Assembly (NCBI RefSeq): GCF_001815905.1
Contig: NZ_KV823261.1
Coordinates: 1 to 64,000, forward strand
Length of the DNA: 64,000 nt
Source of the DNA: Brevibacterium sp. HMSC07C04
GTDB taxonomy: Bacteria > Actinomycetota > Actinomycetes > Actinomycetales > Brevibacteriaceae
Direction of reading: 5' to 3'
In this document: positions 56,338 to 64,000 of the stretch, piece after piece
Layout: each line of letters opens with the position of its first letter
Position numbering within the stretch: position 1 is the stretch's first letter
The notes under the pieces: generated by a model
Seen by the model: only the letters and a program-made list of their open reading frames with translations
Told to the model about the DNA's origin: nothing
The model's database searches: none
Program-made: the position numbers and the translations under genes

Positions 56338-57120
56338 TTACTTCGACCGGGCGGTGAGCCACACGGTGATGCCTATGACTGCGGACAGTCCGAAGAACCA
56401 GATGAAGAGACCTTCAGCAACCGGACCGAGAGCTCCGAGCTTGAAGCCTCCGGGAGAGGGCTTCTTGGTGTCTTCGATGTATGCGATGATGTCGCGCTTG
56501 TCTTCGGGGGTGAGGTTTGCGTCGTTGAAGATCGGCATGTTCTGCGGGCCGGTCTGCATTGCCTCGTAGAGGTGGCGCTCGGAAACCTCGCTGAGGTTCG
56601 GAGCGTACTTGCCTCGGGTCAGAGCGCCGCCCGCGCCGACGACGTTGTGGCACATAGCGCAATTGGTGCGGAAGAGACCGCCGCCGGCTGCAGCGTCGCC
56701 CTTGGAGGCATCGAGGTATTCAGCATCGGGAATTGCCGGGCCGGGACCGAGCGAGGCGACGTAGGCAGCCATGTTGTCGATCTCGTCCTGATTGAACTGC
56801 GGTGCCTTGACGGGGGCCTGGGGGCCGTGCATCTGGAGCGGCATGCGGCCTGTGCCAACCTGAAAGTCGACCGCGGATGCGCCCACGCCGATGAGGCTGG
56901 GTCCGTTTTCGGTGCCTTCGCCATTCATGCCGTGGCAGGTTGCGCAGTTCGTGACGAACAGCTTCTGACCGTCGTCGATCTGATCAGCGGAGTATTCGTC
57001 TGCGTTGGCATCGCTTCCGCCGGTGAACAGCGCGTATGCCCCTCCGGTGAACAGGAGTCCGACCAGCAGGAGAACAACGAGCGCCATGGGGTGCCGGCGG
57101 CGTTCTGCAAGAAACTTCAC
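56338..57120 (-). CDS. qcrC: Cytochrome bc1 complex diheme cytochrome c subunit
   Basis: 260 aa from GTG 57120. An N-terminal membrane helix (12-33) is followed by two cytochrome c domains: CATCH (59-63) and CAMCH (about 158). A C-terminal membrane helix anchors it. It replaces soluble cytochrome c by carrying electrons directly to CtaC in a bc1-aa3 supercomplex. Lies 50 bases after ctaE. Confidence 0.95.
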   Translation of the reverse strand: MKFLAERRRHPMALVVLLLVGLLFTGGAYALFTGGSDANADEYSADQIDDGQKLFVTNCATCHGMNGEGTENGPSLIGVGASAVDFQVGTGRMPLQMHGPQAPVKAPQFNQDEIDNMAAYVASLGPGPAIPDAEYLDASKGDAAAGGGLFRTNCAMCHNVVGAGGALTRGKYAPNLSEVSERHLYEAMQTGPQNMPIFNDANLTPEDKRDIIAYIEDTKKPSPGGFKLGALGPVAEGLFIWFFGLSAVIGITVWLTARSK

Positions 57121-57170
57121 GAGTCTTGTCCTTTACTAAATTATCGCTGCGGGGTGTGCGGGGCGCCCGC

Positions 57171-57815
57171 TTACTGGAGCAGGTAGATGATTGCGAACAG
57201 AGCAACCCAAACGATGTCGACGAAGTGCCAGTAGTAGGAGACACATACTGCAAACGTCGATTCGCGGTGTCCGAAGCGCTTGGCACCGTAGGCACGTCCG
57301 ATCACGAACAGGAACGCGATGAGACCGCCGATGACGTGCAGGCCGTGGAATCCGGTCGTCAGGTAGAAGACGGAGCCGTAGGCGTTCGAGTTGATTGCGA
57401 CGCCTTCGGAGACGAGCGTGGCGTACTCCATGACCTGGCCGCCGACGAAGACCGAGCCGAGGAGGAACGAGAGGAAGTACCACTCGATCATGCCCCACTG
57501 TCCGATGGCGAACAGGCTCTTGCCCGCGGGGCGGCTGGGCTTGAAGCGCTCAGCGTGATGAACGCCGACCTGGCAGGTCACGGAGGACAGAACCAGAATC
57601 GAGGTGTTCACAAGCGCGAAGGGGACTTCGAGCTTGGGTGTTTCCGCTGCCCACATGTCCGGGGCGACGGAGCGGATCGTGAAGTACATGGCGAAGAGCG
57701 CGGCGAAGAACATCAGCTCGCTCGCAAGCCACACGACGAAGCCGATGGTCGTCGTGTTCGGCCTGCTGATCACGGGATGAACCGGCGCTGTTTGAGATGA
57801 AGCTGCAGTTGACAC
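57171..57815 (-). CDS. ctaE: Cytochrome c oxidase subunit III
   Basis: 214 aa from GTG 57815. About five membrane helices: FVVWLASELMFFAALFAMYF, ALVNTSILVLSSVTCQ and a C-terminal SYYWHFVDIVWVALFAIIYL. It supports proton uptake and stability of subunit I. AATAAT (57822-57827) lies six bases before the start, so a leaderless message is possible. First gene of ctaE-qcrCAB. Confidence 0.93.
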   Translation of the reverse strand: MSTAASSQTAPVHPVISRPNTTTIGFVVWLASELMFFAALFAMYFTIRSVAPDMWAAETPKLEVPFALVNTSILVLSSVTCQVGVHHAERFKPSRPAGKSLFAIGQWGMIEWYFLSFLLGSVFVGGQVMEYATLVSEGVAINSNAYGSVFYLTTGFHGLHVIGGLIAFLFVIGRAYGAKRFGHRESTFAVCVSYYWHFVDIVWVALFAIIYLLQ

Positions 57816-58219
57816 ACCCCGATTATTACTCAGTCCGCAGGTGAATTTCATCTTTCACTCAGGATTCACTCATTGATTGAGACTTCAATGCCCGCGTTTC
57901 GGCTAGTTGGCGCGGTTCTTTTATTTTTTCCCGGTGGTGCCGACGTGCCGGCTCTGCGTGTCGAACTACTGTGATGCGGACTACTGTTCTGCTTGTCCGA
58001 GTCATCTTCCTTCTTATTCTGCGCTTTCGCCCTGCGGGTCTTCTCGCAAGGTGATTCTTCGCCCCAGGGCAAAGCCCGCAACTTCATCTGCACAGTTCAC
58101 TCCGGCATGGGTCGGAGGCGCTGCCCCGAAGTCTGGGCCGAGCGCTATCTGGCCCCGCCGCCCAGATAAACTGGCCGGGCTTGCCGTGTCGCACACTCGT
58201 CCATCAGAAAGGCTCAGCT
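57816..58219. other. Intergenic region between ctaE and trpD
   Basis: About 400 bp between divergent genes. It should hold both promoters: AATAAT for ctaE and a TAAACT hexamer near 58166-58171 for trpD. A charged 75-codon minus-strand frame (57866-58093) is low in complexity and has no support. No RNA structure recognised. Confidence 0.6.
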
Positions 58220-59302
58220 ATGACCGTTCCCTTCACCGCTTACGAAAGCAGCGTCATGAAGGACGTACGCGACTGGTCGGACCTCATCGTCGGTCTCATG
58301 GACCACCGCCACATGGACGGTGCGACTGCGGCATGGGCGATGGATCAGATCATGTCCGGCGATGTTCCGGATGTCACCATGGCCGCGTTCCTTGTTGCTC
58401 ACCACGGCAAGGGCGAAACCGTCGAAGAGATTACGGGCCTTGTGTCGGCGATGATGGAACACGCCGTTTCCATTGACGGCCTCACCGGCTATGTCGACAT
58501 CGTCGGCACTGGCGGCGACCGCGCCAAGACAGTCAACATCTCATCAACCGCCTCGTTCGTCATCGCCGGAGCCGGGGTTCCGGTTGCTAAACACGGAAAC
58601 CGGGCCACCTCTTCGGCGTCAGGGTCGGCTGACGTCTTTGAACACCTCGGTCTGGCGCTCGACCTGACGCCAGAGCAGACGGCGGCACTGGCCGACAAAG
58701 TCGGGATGGCGTTTCTGTTTGCCAACGTCTACCACCCGTCTATGCGCTTCATTGCGCCCGTGCGCAAGAAGATCGCGGTGCCCAGCGCCTTCAACATCCT
58801 CGGGCCTCTTGCAAATCCAGCAGGGGCCCGGTCAACTGCCATCGGCGTGTCGGATCCCGCTATGGCGCCTCTTATAGCCGGGGTGCTCGCTGAACGCGGA
58901 GATTCGGCACTTGTCTTCCGTTCGCAGGACGGTTTGGACGAACTGTCGAACACTGCGGTCAATGACGTGTGGGAAGTCCGCGACGGACAGATTGAGCATT
59001 CGGTCTTCGATGCGACGTCGCTTGGCATAGCTCGGGTGACGAAGGACGATCTGCGAGGTGGGGACCCCGCTTACAACGCTTCCGTTATTCGCCGCACACT
59101 CGACGGTGAAACCGGTCCGGTGCGCGATGCCGTACTCCTCAACGCTGCCGCTGCTCTTGTGGCCGCCTCTGCGGATGCCGAGGGGCCGCTTGCCGACCGC
59201 TTGGCCAGTCAGTTCCAGCGGGCTCAGGAAGCGCTTGACGCTGGCAAAGCCTCTGCAAAGCTCGACCAGCTGGTGGAAGAGTCAGTCACCGCGTCTGCGT
59301 GA
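58220..59302 (+). CDS. trpD: Anthranilate phosphoribosyltransferase
   Basis: 360 aa from ATG 58220, with AGAAAGG eight bases upstream. The PRPP site is DIVGTGGDRAKTVNIS. KHGNRATSSASGSADV and the metal-site RSQDGLDELS also match the family. Second step of tryptophan synthesis. No other trp gene is adjacent, as in M. tuberculosis, where trpD also stands next to ctaE. Its 3' end overlaps the convergent nuclease gene by 21 bases. Confidence 0.95.
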   Translation: MTVPFTAYESSVMKDVRDWSDLIVGLMDHRHMDGATAAWAMDQIMSGDVPDVTMAAFLVAHHGKGETVEEITGLVSAMMEHAVSIDGLTGYVDIVGTGGDRAKTVNISSTASFVIAGAGVPVAKHGNRATSSASGSADVFEHLGLALDLTPEQTAALADKVGMAFLFANVYHPSMRFIAPVRKKIAVPSAFNILGPLANPAGARSTAIGVSDPAMAPLIAGVLAERGDSALVFRSQDGLDELSNTAVNDVWEVRDGQIEHSVFDATSLGIARVTKDDLRGGDPAYNASVIRRTLDGETGPVRDAVLLNAAAALVAASADAEGPLADRLASQFQRAQEALDAGKASAKLDQLVEESVTASA

Positions 59303-60994
59303 GCCGAGCCGCGCAGAGGCAAAGCCGAAGCCCGTGCGCGGCAGCGCCAGCGGTGCCGTCGAGCTGATGAGCACAGTGCCTTCGCCGTAGAGCCACGCCG
59401 ACAAGAGTGCGTGCTCTTCGAGAAGCGTTGGGTATTCGGGTTCAACATGGGCAGCTGTTGCTTCCATTTCCCGAGCGGTGCTGAGCACAGCCGAGGCCTT
59501 CGCGGCGGTTTCGGATGCGGCCAGCCGCCCCCAGCGGATGAGGACGATCTCCCAGCTTCCGTTCGGCTGCGGGCGTGCGGCTGTTATCTGCTGTATCTGG
59601 TTGATCAGACGCGCTGCTTCCGCACGTGCTTGGACGCGCAGCATCTGCACGGCGGCTTCCAGCGCGTCGCTGGCTGATTCAAAGCGCTGCTGCTGGGAAA
59701 GCAGCTTCAGCCTTTCGTTCAGGCGGTGACTGAAATCGGCTGTGTCTCCGGCTGCGAACTGCTCGAGTCCGCGGATGCTGTGTTGATACTCCCGGGCGCT
59801 TGCTATGCCGCAACAGGGGCCACCGCATGCGTCGACCTGGCTGGCGGCACAGGGCCTGAACTTTGCCGACCGCGGGTTCTGCGTGCACGTTTTGAGCGGG
59901 TACAGCTGTTCAAGCACATTTTTGGCCTGGAGCGCACTGCGGTGCGAGGAAAACGGCCCCGCCGCCAGGAGACCGTGGGGCGGCTGCGCCCTTACGGCTG
60001 ATAGGCGAGGAAACGCTTCGTCGGTGAACTTCAGCCAGGTTTGGCGTTCCGGCCGCTTTGATCGCCTGTTGTAGGGCGGAGCGAGTTCCCCAATGAGCCG
60101 CACTTCACGCACCGCAGCTTCTGTTTCTGTCGCACAGGGAATAGTGGTGACCTCCTGGGCAGCAGTCACCATTTCAGTCATCCGGCCGCGAGTTTCACCC
60201 GCAGTGAAGTACGACCGGACGCGGGTGCGCATATCGCGGGACTTGCCTATGTAGAGGACGCGGCGTGCCCCGTCGAGAAACATGTAGACACCGGGGCCTG
60301 TGGGGACATTGTCTGCCAAGTGCAGCTTTGTGCGTCTGCGTCCCAGGCCTTGTGGTTTGAGCGACAGCAGTTCTTCGAGCGTGTTGACGCCGTATCCGCC
60401 CAGTCGGTCGAACAGGTGATTGAGGAGATCTCCCGTTGCCCGTGCATCTGCGAGCGCCCTATGCTCCGGATCGGTCCTAGTGCCGAAATGCTGAGCGAGC
60501 GTTGCGAGTTTGTGGTTGCGGACTTCCCCCTTCGGCAGGATCCGTCGGGCCAAAGTCAGCGTGTCGACAACGCGAAACTGGGGCCACGGATAGGCGTGTT
60601 CTTCACACGCTCGCCGGAGAATGCCGATATCGAAAGGCGCATTGTGTGCAACGAGCACTGTGCCCCGGGCGAATTCCAAGAACGCGGGGAGGACTGTGCG
60701 CATTTCCGGTGCCGCGGCCACCATGGAATTGGTGATCCCGGTCAAGCGCTGCACAAAGGGCGAAACGACTTGCCCTGCCGGATTCACGAGTGTCTGGAAT
60801 TCTCCGTCGACTGCGCCGCCGCGCATACGCACAGCGCCGATCTCCGTGACGTTGCCGCCGGAACGGTCTGACCCGGTGGTTTCGAAATCGAGAACCGTGA
60901 ACGTGACATCGCTGAGGTCCGTGCCGATATCGGCGATGTTCAGCTGGCCGGAGCGCACGGGCTCAGGGAGATCGAAGCCGGGAAATTCCTTCAT
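59282..60994 (-). CDS. DEDD exonuclease fused to GIY-YIG (UvrC/Cho-like) nuclease
   Basis: 570 aa. Residues about 30-200 are a DnaQ-like 3'-5' exonuclease: Asp-Glu in VLDFETTG, Asp in AHNAPFDIG, and His/Asp in HRALADARAT. Residues about 230-310 are a GIY-YIG domain (GPGVYMFLDG, VLYIGKS, later Arg and Glu). The rest resembles UvrC linker regions with CGGPCCG. No UvrB-binding or HhH C-terminus, so it is like E. coli Cho plus a proofreading-type exonuclease. M. tuberculosis Rv2191 has this architecture and locus. Predicted role: repair incision with trimming. Confidence 0.88.
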   Translation of the reverse strand: MKEFPGFDLPEPVRSGQLNIADIGTDLSDVTFTVLDFETTGSDRSGGNVTEIGAVRMRGGAVDGEFQTLVNPAGQVVSPFVQRLTGITNSMVAAAPEMRTVLPAFLEFARGTVLVAHNAPFDIGILRRACEEHAYPWPQFRVVDTLTLARRILPKGEVRNHKLATLAQHFGTRTDPEHRALADARATGDLLNHLFDRLGGYGVNTLEELLSLKPQGLGRRRTKLHLADNVPTGPGVYMFLDGARRVLYIGKSRDMRTRVRSYFTAGETRGRMTEMVTAAQEVTTIPCATETEAAVREVRLIGELAPPYNRRSKRPERQTWLKFTDEAFPRLSAVRAQPPHGLLAAGPFSSHRSALQAKNVLEQLYPLKTCTQNPRSAKFRPCAASQVDACGGPCCGIASAREYQHSIRGLEQFAAGDTADFSHRLNERLKLLSQQQRFESASDALEAAVQMLRVQARAEAARLINQIQQITAARPQPNGSWEIVLIRWGRLAASETAAKASAVLSTAREMEATAAHVEPEYPTLLEEHALLSAWLYGEGTVLISSTAPLALPRTGFGFASARLGSRRRGD

Positions 60995-61029
60995 TCAGCC
61001 ATCGTCCCACCAGGCACTGACACGAAGAG

Positions 61030-61434
61030 TCACACCTGTGCGCCGTCATCAAATCGCTCGGTGCGCGATGCGGGAAGAAACAGCAGGAGCGCCACCCCGC
61101 CGCCGGCGGCACTGGCGATGAAGAACGCCGTCAGCAGTCCCGGCGCTGAGCGAAAGAACATAGCGGTCATGACCAGTCCGATAATGCCGAGAAGCAGTGC
61201 GGCGGCTGACACAACAAAGCCGGGTCGTGCTCTGCGGATGCCGATCTTGGGCACAGGCGGGGCAGTCCACCCGTCCTGCTCGGCGAGGTAGTCTGCGGCT
61301 TCGTCAGCTGAGACTTCGGAATTGACGGCGTCGAGATCGCTGTAGCCGGACATGACCGAGTCCCATTGCTCATCCGTGACCTTCTCATCAGGGCTGAGGC
61401 GATCCCATTCCGGTTTGTGTTCGTCACGCGCCAT
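61030..61434 (-). CDS. Small two-helix membrane protein, unknown
   Basis: 134 aa from ATG 61434, overlapping the hydrolase stop by 11 bases. The N-terminal half is acidic and cytosolic (WDRLSPDEKVTDEQWDSVMS, then DEAADYLAEQDGW). Two hydrophobic helices follow (about 73-95 and 97-118), then RTERFDDG. No known family recognised; similar small proteins with an acidic head and two spans are common in Micrococcales. Co-transcribed with the hydrolase and lies 35 bases before the nuclease gene. Confidence 0.7.
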   Translation of the reverse strand: MARDEHKPEWDRLSPDEKVTDEQWDSVMSGYSDLDAVNSEVSADEAADYLAEQDGWTAPPVPKIGIRRARPGFVVSAAALLLGIIGLVMTAMFFRSAPGLLTAFFIASAAGGGVALLLFLPASRTERFDDGAQV

Positions 61435-62194
61435 CGGCAGCCCCCTGCAGACCGCGAATGGCAGCGGCCAGCACCCGTTCGATCTTGTCGGAATCGTAGT
61501 CAAGGGTCGCAACGTGATTGCTCATGGGCAGCGGCACCGTTCTCATCGGCCCGCGGACGCCCCGGCGCACAGAGTTCCATGAACGCGGGCTGACCACATC
61601 GTCTGATCCGGAGAGGAAATAGGTGATCGGCGCATGCACGCGCCACAGCAGAGAACGCACATCGCGGACGCCGCGGAAGAGTTCGCCCACACTGCGCAGC
61701 GGAACCTGCGGATACGCCAGTTCGTCCTGCCCGGGCTTGTTGATTGCGTTCTCAATCCCGGGGACCCGCTCTATCAGCCCAGCCAGCGAACCGGCGAACG
61801 GTGCGAATGGGCTGTCGACGTAAACGGCCGGGTTGATAAGCCCGATGTGTGCGGTGTCTGATCGGTTGGCAGCAGTGTGCAGGCAGAGCGCTCCGCCCAT
61901 CGACAGTCCGATGAGGACGATCTGGCTGCACTCGGAGCGAAGTTCGTCAGCGGTCCGGTCAACGGCTGAGCACCATTGTTCCCACGTGCTTGAAGCCATG
62001 TCGTCAAGGTCGGTGCCGTGGCCCGGCAGCAGAGGCACTCGGACCGGCGCACCGGTAGCGGTGTGGAGGGCCTGTGCAAGCGGGCGCATCGAGGCGGGGG
62101 AGCCCGTGAAGCCGTGGACGGCGAGAATCCCGACATCGCCAGAGCCGGGCAGGCGGAGGGGTTGCGTCATCTCTTGGGCCAGATGAGAGGTCAT
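61424..62194 (-). CDS. Alpha/beta hydrolase (carboxylesterase/lysophospholipase-like)
   Basis: 256 aa from ATG 62194. Oxyanion strand VGILAVHGFTGSP, nucleophile elbow GLSMGG, Asp in LSGSDDVVS and His in MSNHVATLD. It looks like the Est30-type carboxylesterase/monoacylglycerol lipase group. Substrate unknown. It faces the acyltransferase gene divergently, which would fit lipid turnover, but that is inference. Confidence 0.85.
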   Translation of the reverse strand: MTSHLAQEMTQPLRLPGSGDVGILAVHGFTGSPASMRPLAQALHTATGAPVRVPLLPGHGTDLDDMASSTWEQWCSAVDRTADELRSECSQIVLIGLSMGGALCLHTAANRSDTAHIGLINPAVYVDSPFAPFAGSLAGLIERVPGIENAINKPGQDELAYPQVPLRSVGELFRGVRDVRSLLWRVHAPITYFLSGSDDVVSPRSWNSVRRGVRGPMRTVPLPMSNHVATLDYDSDKIERVLAAAIRGLQGAADGA

Positions 62195-62231
62195 GTTTCC
62201 AGCATGCCACAGCGGCAGGGTCAAGAGGACC

Positions 62232-62237
62232 TATACT
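62232..62237 (+). promoter_or_regulatory. -10 box of the acyltransferase gene
   Basis: A near-consensus TATACT 42 bases before the GTG start. No convincing -35. Confidence 0.45.
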
Positions 62238-62278
62238 CGAAAGCGCAAACAAGCGCGGTGCGTCCCGAAAGGCTCTGA

Positions 62279-62983
62279 GTGTTCTACTGGCTGCTCAAGC
62301 GGATCTTCGTCGGTCCGTTTCTCAAGGCTCTTTTCCGTCCCTGGGTCCGCGGTCTTGAGAACATTCCGGCTGAAGGCGGGGCCATCATTGCAGGCAACCA
62401 CCTTTCGTTTGTCGATTCAATCTTCACGCCTCTCGTTGCGCCTCGCCCGGTGGTCTACCTTGCTAAGAAGGACTACTTCATGGGTCGGGGCATTACGGGC
62501 TTCTTCACCAAGTGGTTCTTCAAGGCCACGAACCAGCTTCCTATGGACCGAGGCGGAGGGTCGGCTTCCGAAGCATCGCTGCAGGCTGGTCTGAAAGTCC
62601 TCAGGAGCGGGGCTCTCTTGGGAATCTACCCGGAGGGTACGCGCAGTCCTGATGGGAAGCTCTACCGGGGTCGCACGGGAGTTGCTCGCCTGGTTCTCGA
62701 GGCGGGTGTCCCGGTCATTCCAGTTGCGGTCATCGGCACCGACAAGGTGCTGAAAACCGGCTCCGTCATTCCCAGGCTGCGCCGGGTGGGTGTGGTCTTC
62801 GGCGAGCCGATGGACTTCAGTCGGTACCAGGACCTCGAACACGACAGGTTTTTGCTGCGATCAATAACTGACGAAGTCATGTACGAAATCCTGCGCCTGT
62901 CCGGTCAGCAGTACGAGGACAAATACGCATCGACGGTCAAGACCCGACTGCTGGCTGAGAAGAAAGCTGAACGAGACAGCTGA
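62279..62983 (+). CDS. Lysophospholipid acyltransferase (PlsC-like)
   Basis: 234 aa from GTG 62279 with GAAAGG upstream. Acyltransferase block I is AGNHLSFVDS (HX4D), block III is GIYPEGTRSPDG, and block IV VPVIPVAVIG. An N-terminal hydrophobic helix attaches it to the membrane. Most likely a 1-acylglycerol-3-phosphate acyltransferase for phosphatidic acid; M. tuberculosis Rv2182c is the positional relative. Exact acceptor unproven. Confidence 0.9.
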   Translation: MFYWLLKRIFVGPFLKALFRPWVRGLENIPAEGGAIIAGNHLSFVDSIFTPLVAPRPVVYLAKKDYFMGRGITGFFTKWFFKATNQLPMDRGGGSASEASLQAGLKVLRSGALLGIYPEGTRSPDGKLYRGRTGVARLVLEAGVPVIPVAVIGTDKVLKTGSVIPRLRRVGVVFGEPMDFSRYQDLEHDRFLLRSITDEVMYEILRLSGQQYEDKYASTVKTRLLAEKKAERDS

Positions 62984-63172
62984 GCAGGGTTTCGATTCTT
63001 AGGATAACGACGACACGCAGAAAAGTTATCGCCAAGATGTTTGAATCCGGTCCGCGCAGCACATACATTCTTCATGTAGACAGCCCCGGGTGCGTGTCTG
63101 TCCTATGCGGTAAACTCAGAGGACTTCGACAACGCGCCCTTACTTCCCCCAGGGGTCTAAGGAGGAGATGGC

Positions 63173-63739
63173 GTGAGCCACTCAACAGAAGAATCGGCCA
63201 AGCCGATTCCCCGCGCAGCTCAAGGGCTGCTTTTTGACGACGACCTTCCGGAGCTCGACGAAGACGCGGGCTACCGCGGCCCGACAGTATGCCGTGTCGT
63301 CGACATCACGTACCGACAGCTCGACTACTGGGCGCGAACCGATCTTGTCGTCCCGTCTATTCGCACTGCCACCGGGTCTGGTTCGCAGCGCCTCTACTCC
63401 TTCCGCGACATCTTGGTGTTGAAGGTCATTAAGCGCCTGCTTGACACCGGTGTGGCCCTCAACCAGATTCGCACTGCGGTGGGGCACCTGCGCGAACACG
63501 GTATTGACGACCTTTCGCGCATCACCTTGATGAGCGACGGCGCTTCTGTTTTTGAATGCACCTCCGCTGACGAAGTCGTCGACCTTGTCCAGGGAGGGCA
63601 GGGCGTGTTCGGCATCGCAGTCGGTCAGGTGTGGCGCGAAGTCGAAGGAACGCTGTCTGAGCTTCCCAGCGAAAGGCCAGAGCAGGCTCAACTGCCGATT
63701 GACGAACTCGCTCTTCGGAGGGCCCGCAAGTCAAGCTGA
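63173..63739 (+). CDS. MerR-family transcriptional regulator (Rv1828-like)
   Basis: 188 aa from GTG 63173 with AAGGAGGAG upstream. The N-terminal 38 aa are acidic and probably flexible. The winged helix-turn-helix (about 40-110) reads VVDITYRQLDYWARTDLVVP and RLYSFRDILVLKVIKRLLD. The C-terminal part is unlike drug-binding MerR proteins and lacks metal cysteines. It resembles M. tuberculosis Rv1828. A TAAACT hexamer lies at 63112-63117. Targets unknown. Confidence 0.87.
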   Translation: MSHSTEESAKPIPRAAQGLLFDDDLPELDEDAGYRGPTVCRVVDITYRQLDYWARTDLVVPSIRTATGSGSQRLYSFRDILVLKVIKRLLDTGVALNQIRTAVGHLREHGIDDLSRITLMSDGASVFECTSADEVVDLVQGGQGVFGIAVGQVWREVEGTLSELPSERPEQAQLPIDELALRRARKSS

Positions 63740-63773
63740 TTCGCACCCCAGGGGGACCGAAGGCCCTTATATG

Positions 63774-63810
63774 CAGAAACGGCCAGGAGATCATCTCCTG
63801 GCCGTTTCTG
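63774..63810. terminator. Terminator after the MerR gene
   Basis: A perfect 18-bp inverted repeat (63774-63791/63793-63810), 34 bases past the stop. Could also serve a leftward gene entering from the right edge. Confidence 0.85.
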
Positions 63811-63845
63811 CTGGACGGACGGGGCCTGTCTTTGTGAATGCTGTA

Positions 63846-64000
63846 TCAGCGGCGCCGAAGATCGCGACGGCTTGGGTATGAACCGTCCGAGCGCGGCCCG
63901 GTCGGTGTGCTGGAGCCCGGCTTTTCAGCTGGACCGGCCTGATCGGTTGACCTGAACTTATCTGCCAAGCCGCTCAGTCTTGCCGGGCCGTGCCTATCTG
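63846..64000 (-). CDS. Possible C-terminal end of a leftward gene (partial)
   Basis: One minus-strand frame is open from the window edge to a TGA at 63846-63848 and ends SYPSRRDLRRR, after a Pro/Ser/Gly-rich stretch. The basic tail and the terminator just beyond it fit the end of a real protein, but 51 residues without a family motif are not enough to name it. Confidence 0.3.
   Translation of the reverse strand, partial: DRHGPARLSGLADKFRSTDQAGPAEKPGSSTPTGPRSDGSYPSRRDLRRR

Noticed and set aside
57866-58093. 75-codon minus-strand frame between ctaE and trpD
   Set aside because: Low-complexity, charged, no ribosome site that convinces, no family resemblance.

Overview
The window is a chromosomal segment of a high-GC actinobacterium, most likely a member of the Micrococcales close to Micrococcaceae. 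The evidence is an aa3/bc1 respiratory chain with a diheme QcrC and a four-subunit oxidase, a FasR-fabD-fabH-acpP-fabF fatty acid cluster with DUF3145 alongside, GlnE with two glutamine synthetases, polyphosphate glucokinase, homodimeric AceE, and the actinobacterial families DUF3052, DUF3043 and DUF4191. It is mainly core housekeeping DNA. I see no prophage, CRISPR array, biosynthetic cluster or intact mobile element; the only mobile DNA is a broken IS110 relic.

Layout. 0-7.4 kb: secreted NlpC/P60 hydrolase, tRNA-Asn, DMT transporter plus GT4 glycosyltransferase, MFS exporter, EAL-like/DICT protein, DUF3145. 7.4-12.5 kb: CAT-anticodon tRNA and the fatty acid synthesis cluster fabD-fabH-acpP-fabF behind its regulator fasR. 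12.5-17.8 kb: aceE, then DUF3052, an AhpE-like peroxiredoxin, a HIT protein and a Nei/Fpg glycosylase. 17.8-24.5 kb: an accessory-looking block with an Nramp-like transporter, tRNA-Val, TetR regulator, tRNA-Pro, a polar amino acid ABC transporter and an acyl-CoA synthetase. 24.5-29.1 kb: Nif3-like protein, zinc-ribbon coiled coil, YaaA, rnpB, ppgK and map. 29.1-35.7 kb: nitrogen assimilation (SPOR-like peptide, glnA2, glnE, glnA1) and an RDD protein. 35.8-44.9 kb: lipoate metabolism and its clients (lipB-lipA-DUF4191, E2, E3) around a single-pass pseudokinase-like protein, then pepA. 44.9-49.2 kb: pyrD, DUF3043, M20 peptidase, erpA, aat. 49.3-57.8 kb: ctaC-ctaD-ctaF facing ctaE-qcrC-qcrA-qcrB, separated by the IS relic. 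58.2-64 kb: trpD, DEDD/GIY-YIG nuclease, a membrane protein, an alpha/beta hydrolase, an acyltransferase and a MerR regulator.

How they fit together: acetyl-CoA supply (AceE, E2, E3, LipA/LipB) feeds fatty acid synthesis (FabD/H/F, ACP) and phospholipid acylation (PlsC-like). Electrons go through the bc1-aa3 branch, with ErpA as an Fe-S insertion factor. GlnE and the two GS proteins set nitrogen assimilation. Gene order from fasR/fabD to trpD closely follows the corresponding stretch of Mycobacterium tuberculosis, so this is an ancient actinobacterial core neighbourhood.

Two regulatory themes are visible. Many convergent gene pairs are closed by long, near-perfect bidirectional hairpins. About a dozen genes have a -10-like hexamer 6-9 bases before the start codon, which predicts leaderless mRNAs. 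Nothing here is a clearly new system. The best leads are a catalytically degenerate EAL-DICT protein, an Nramp-fold transporter lacking both canonical metal-binding motifs, and a membrane-anchored pseudokinase-like protein next to the lipoate genes.
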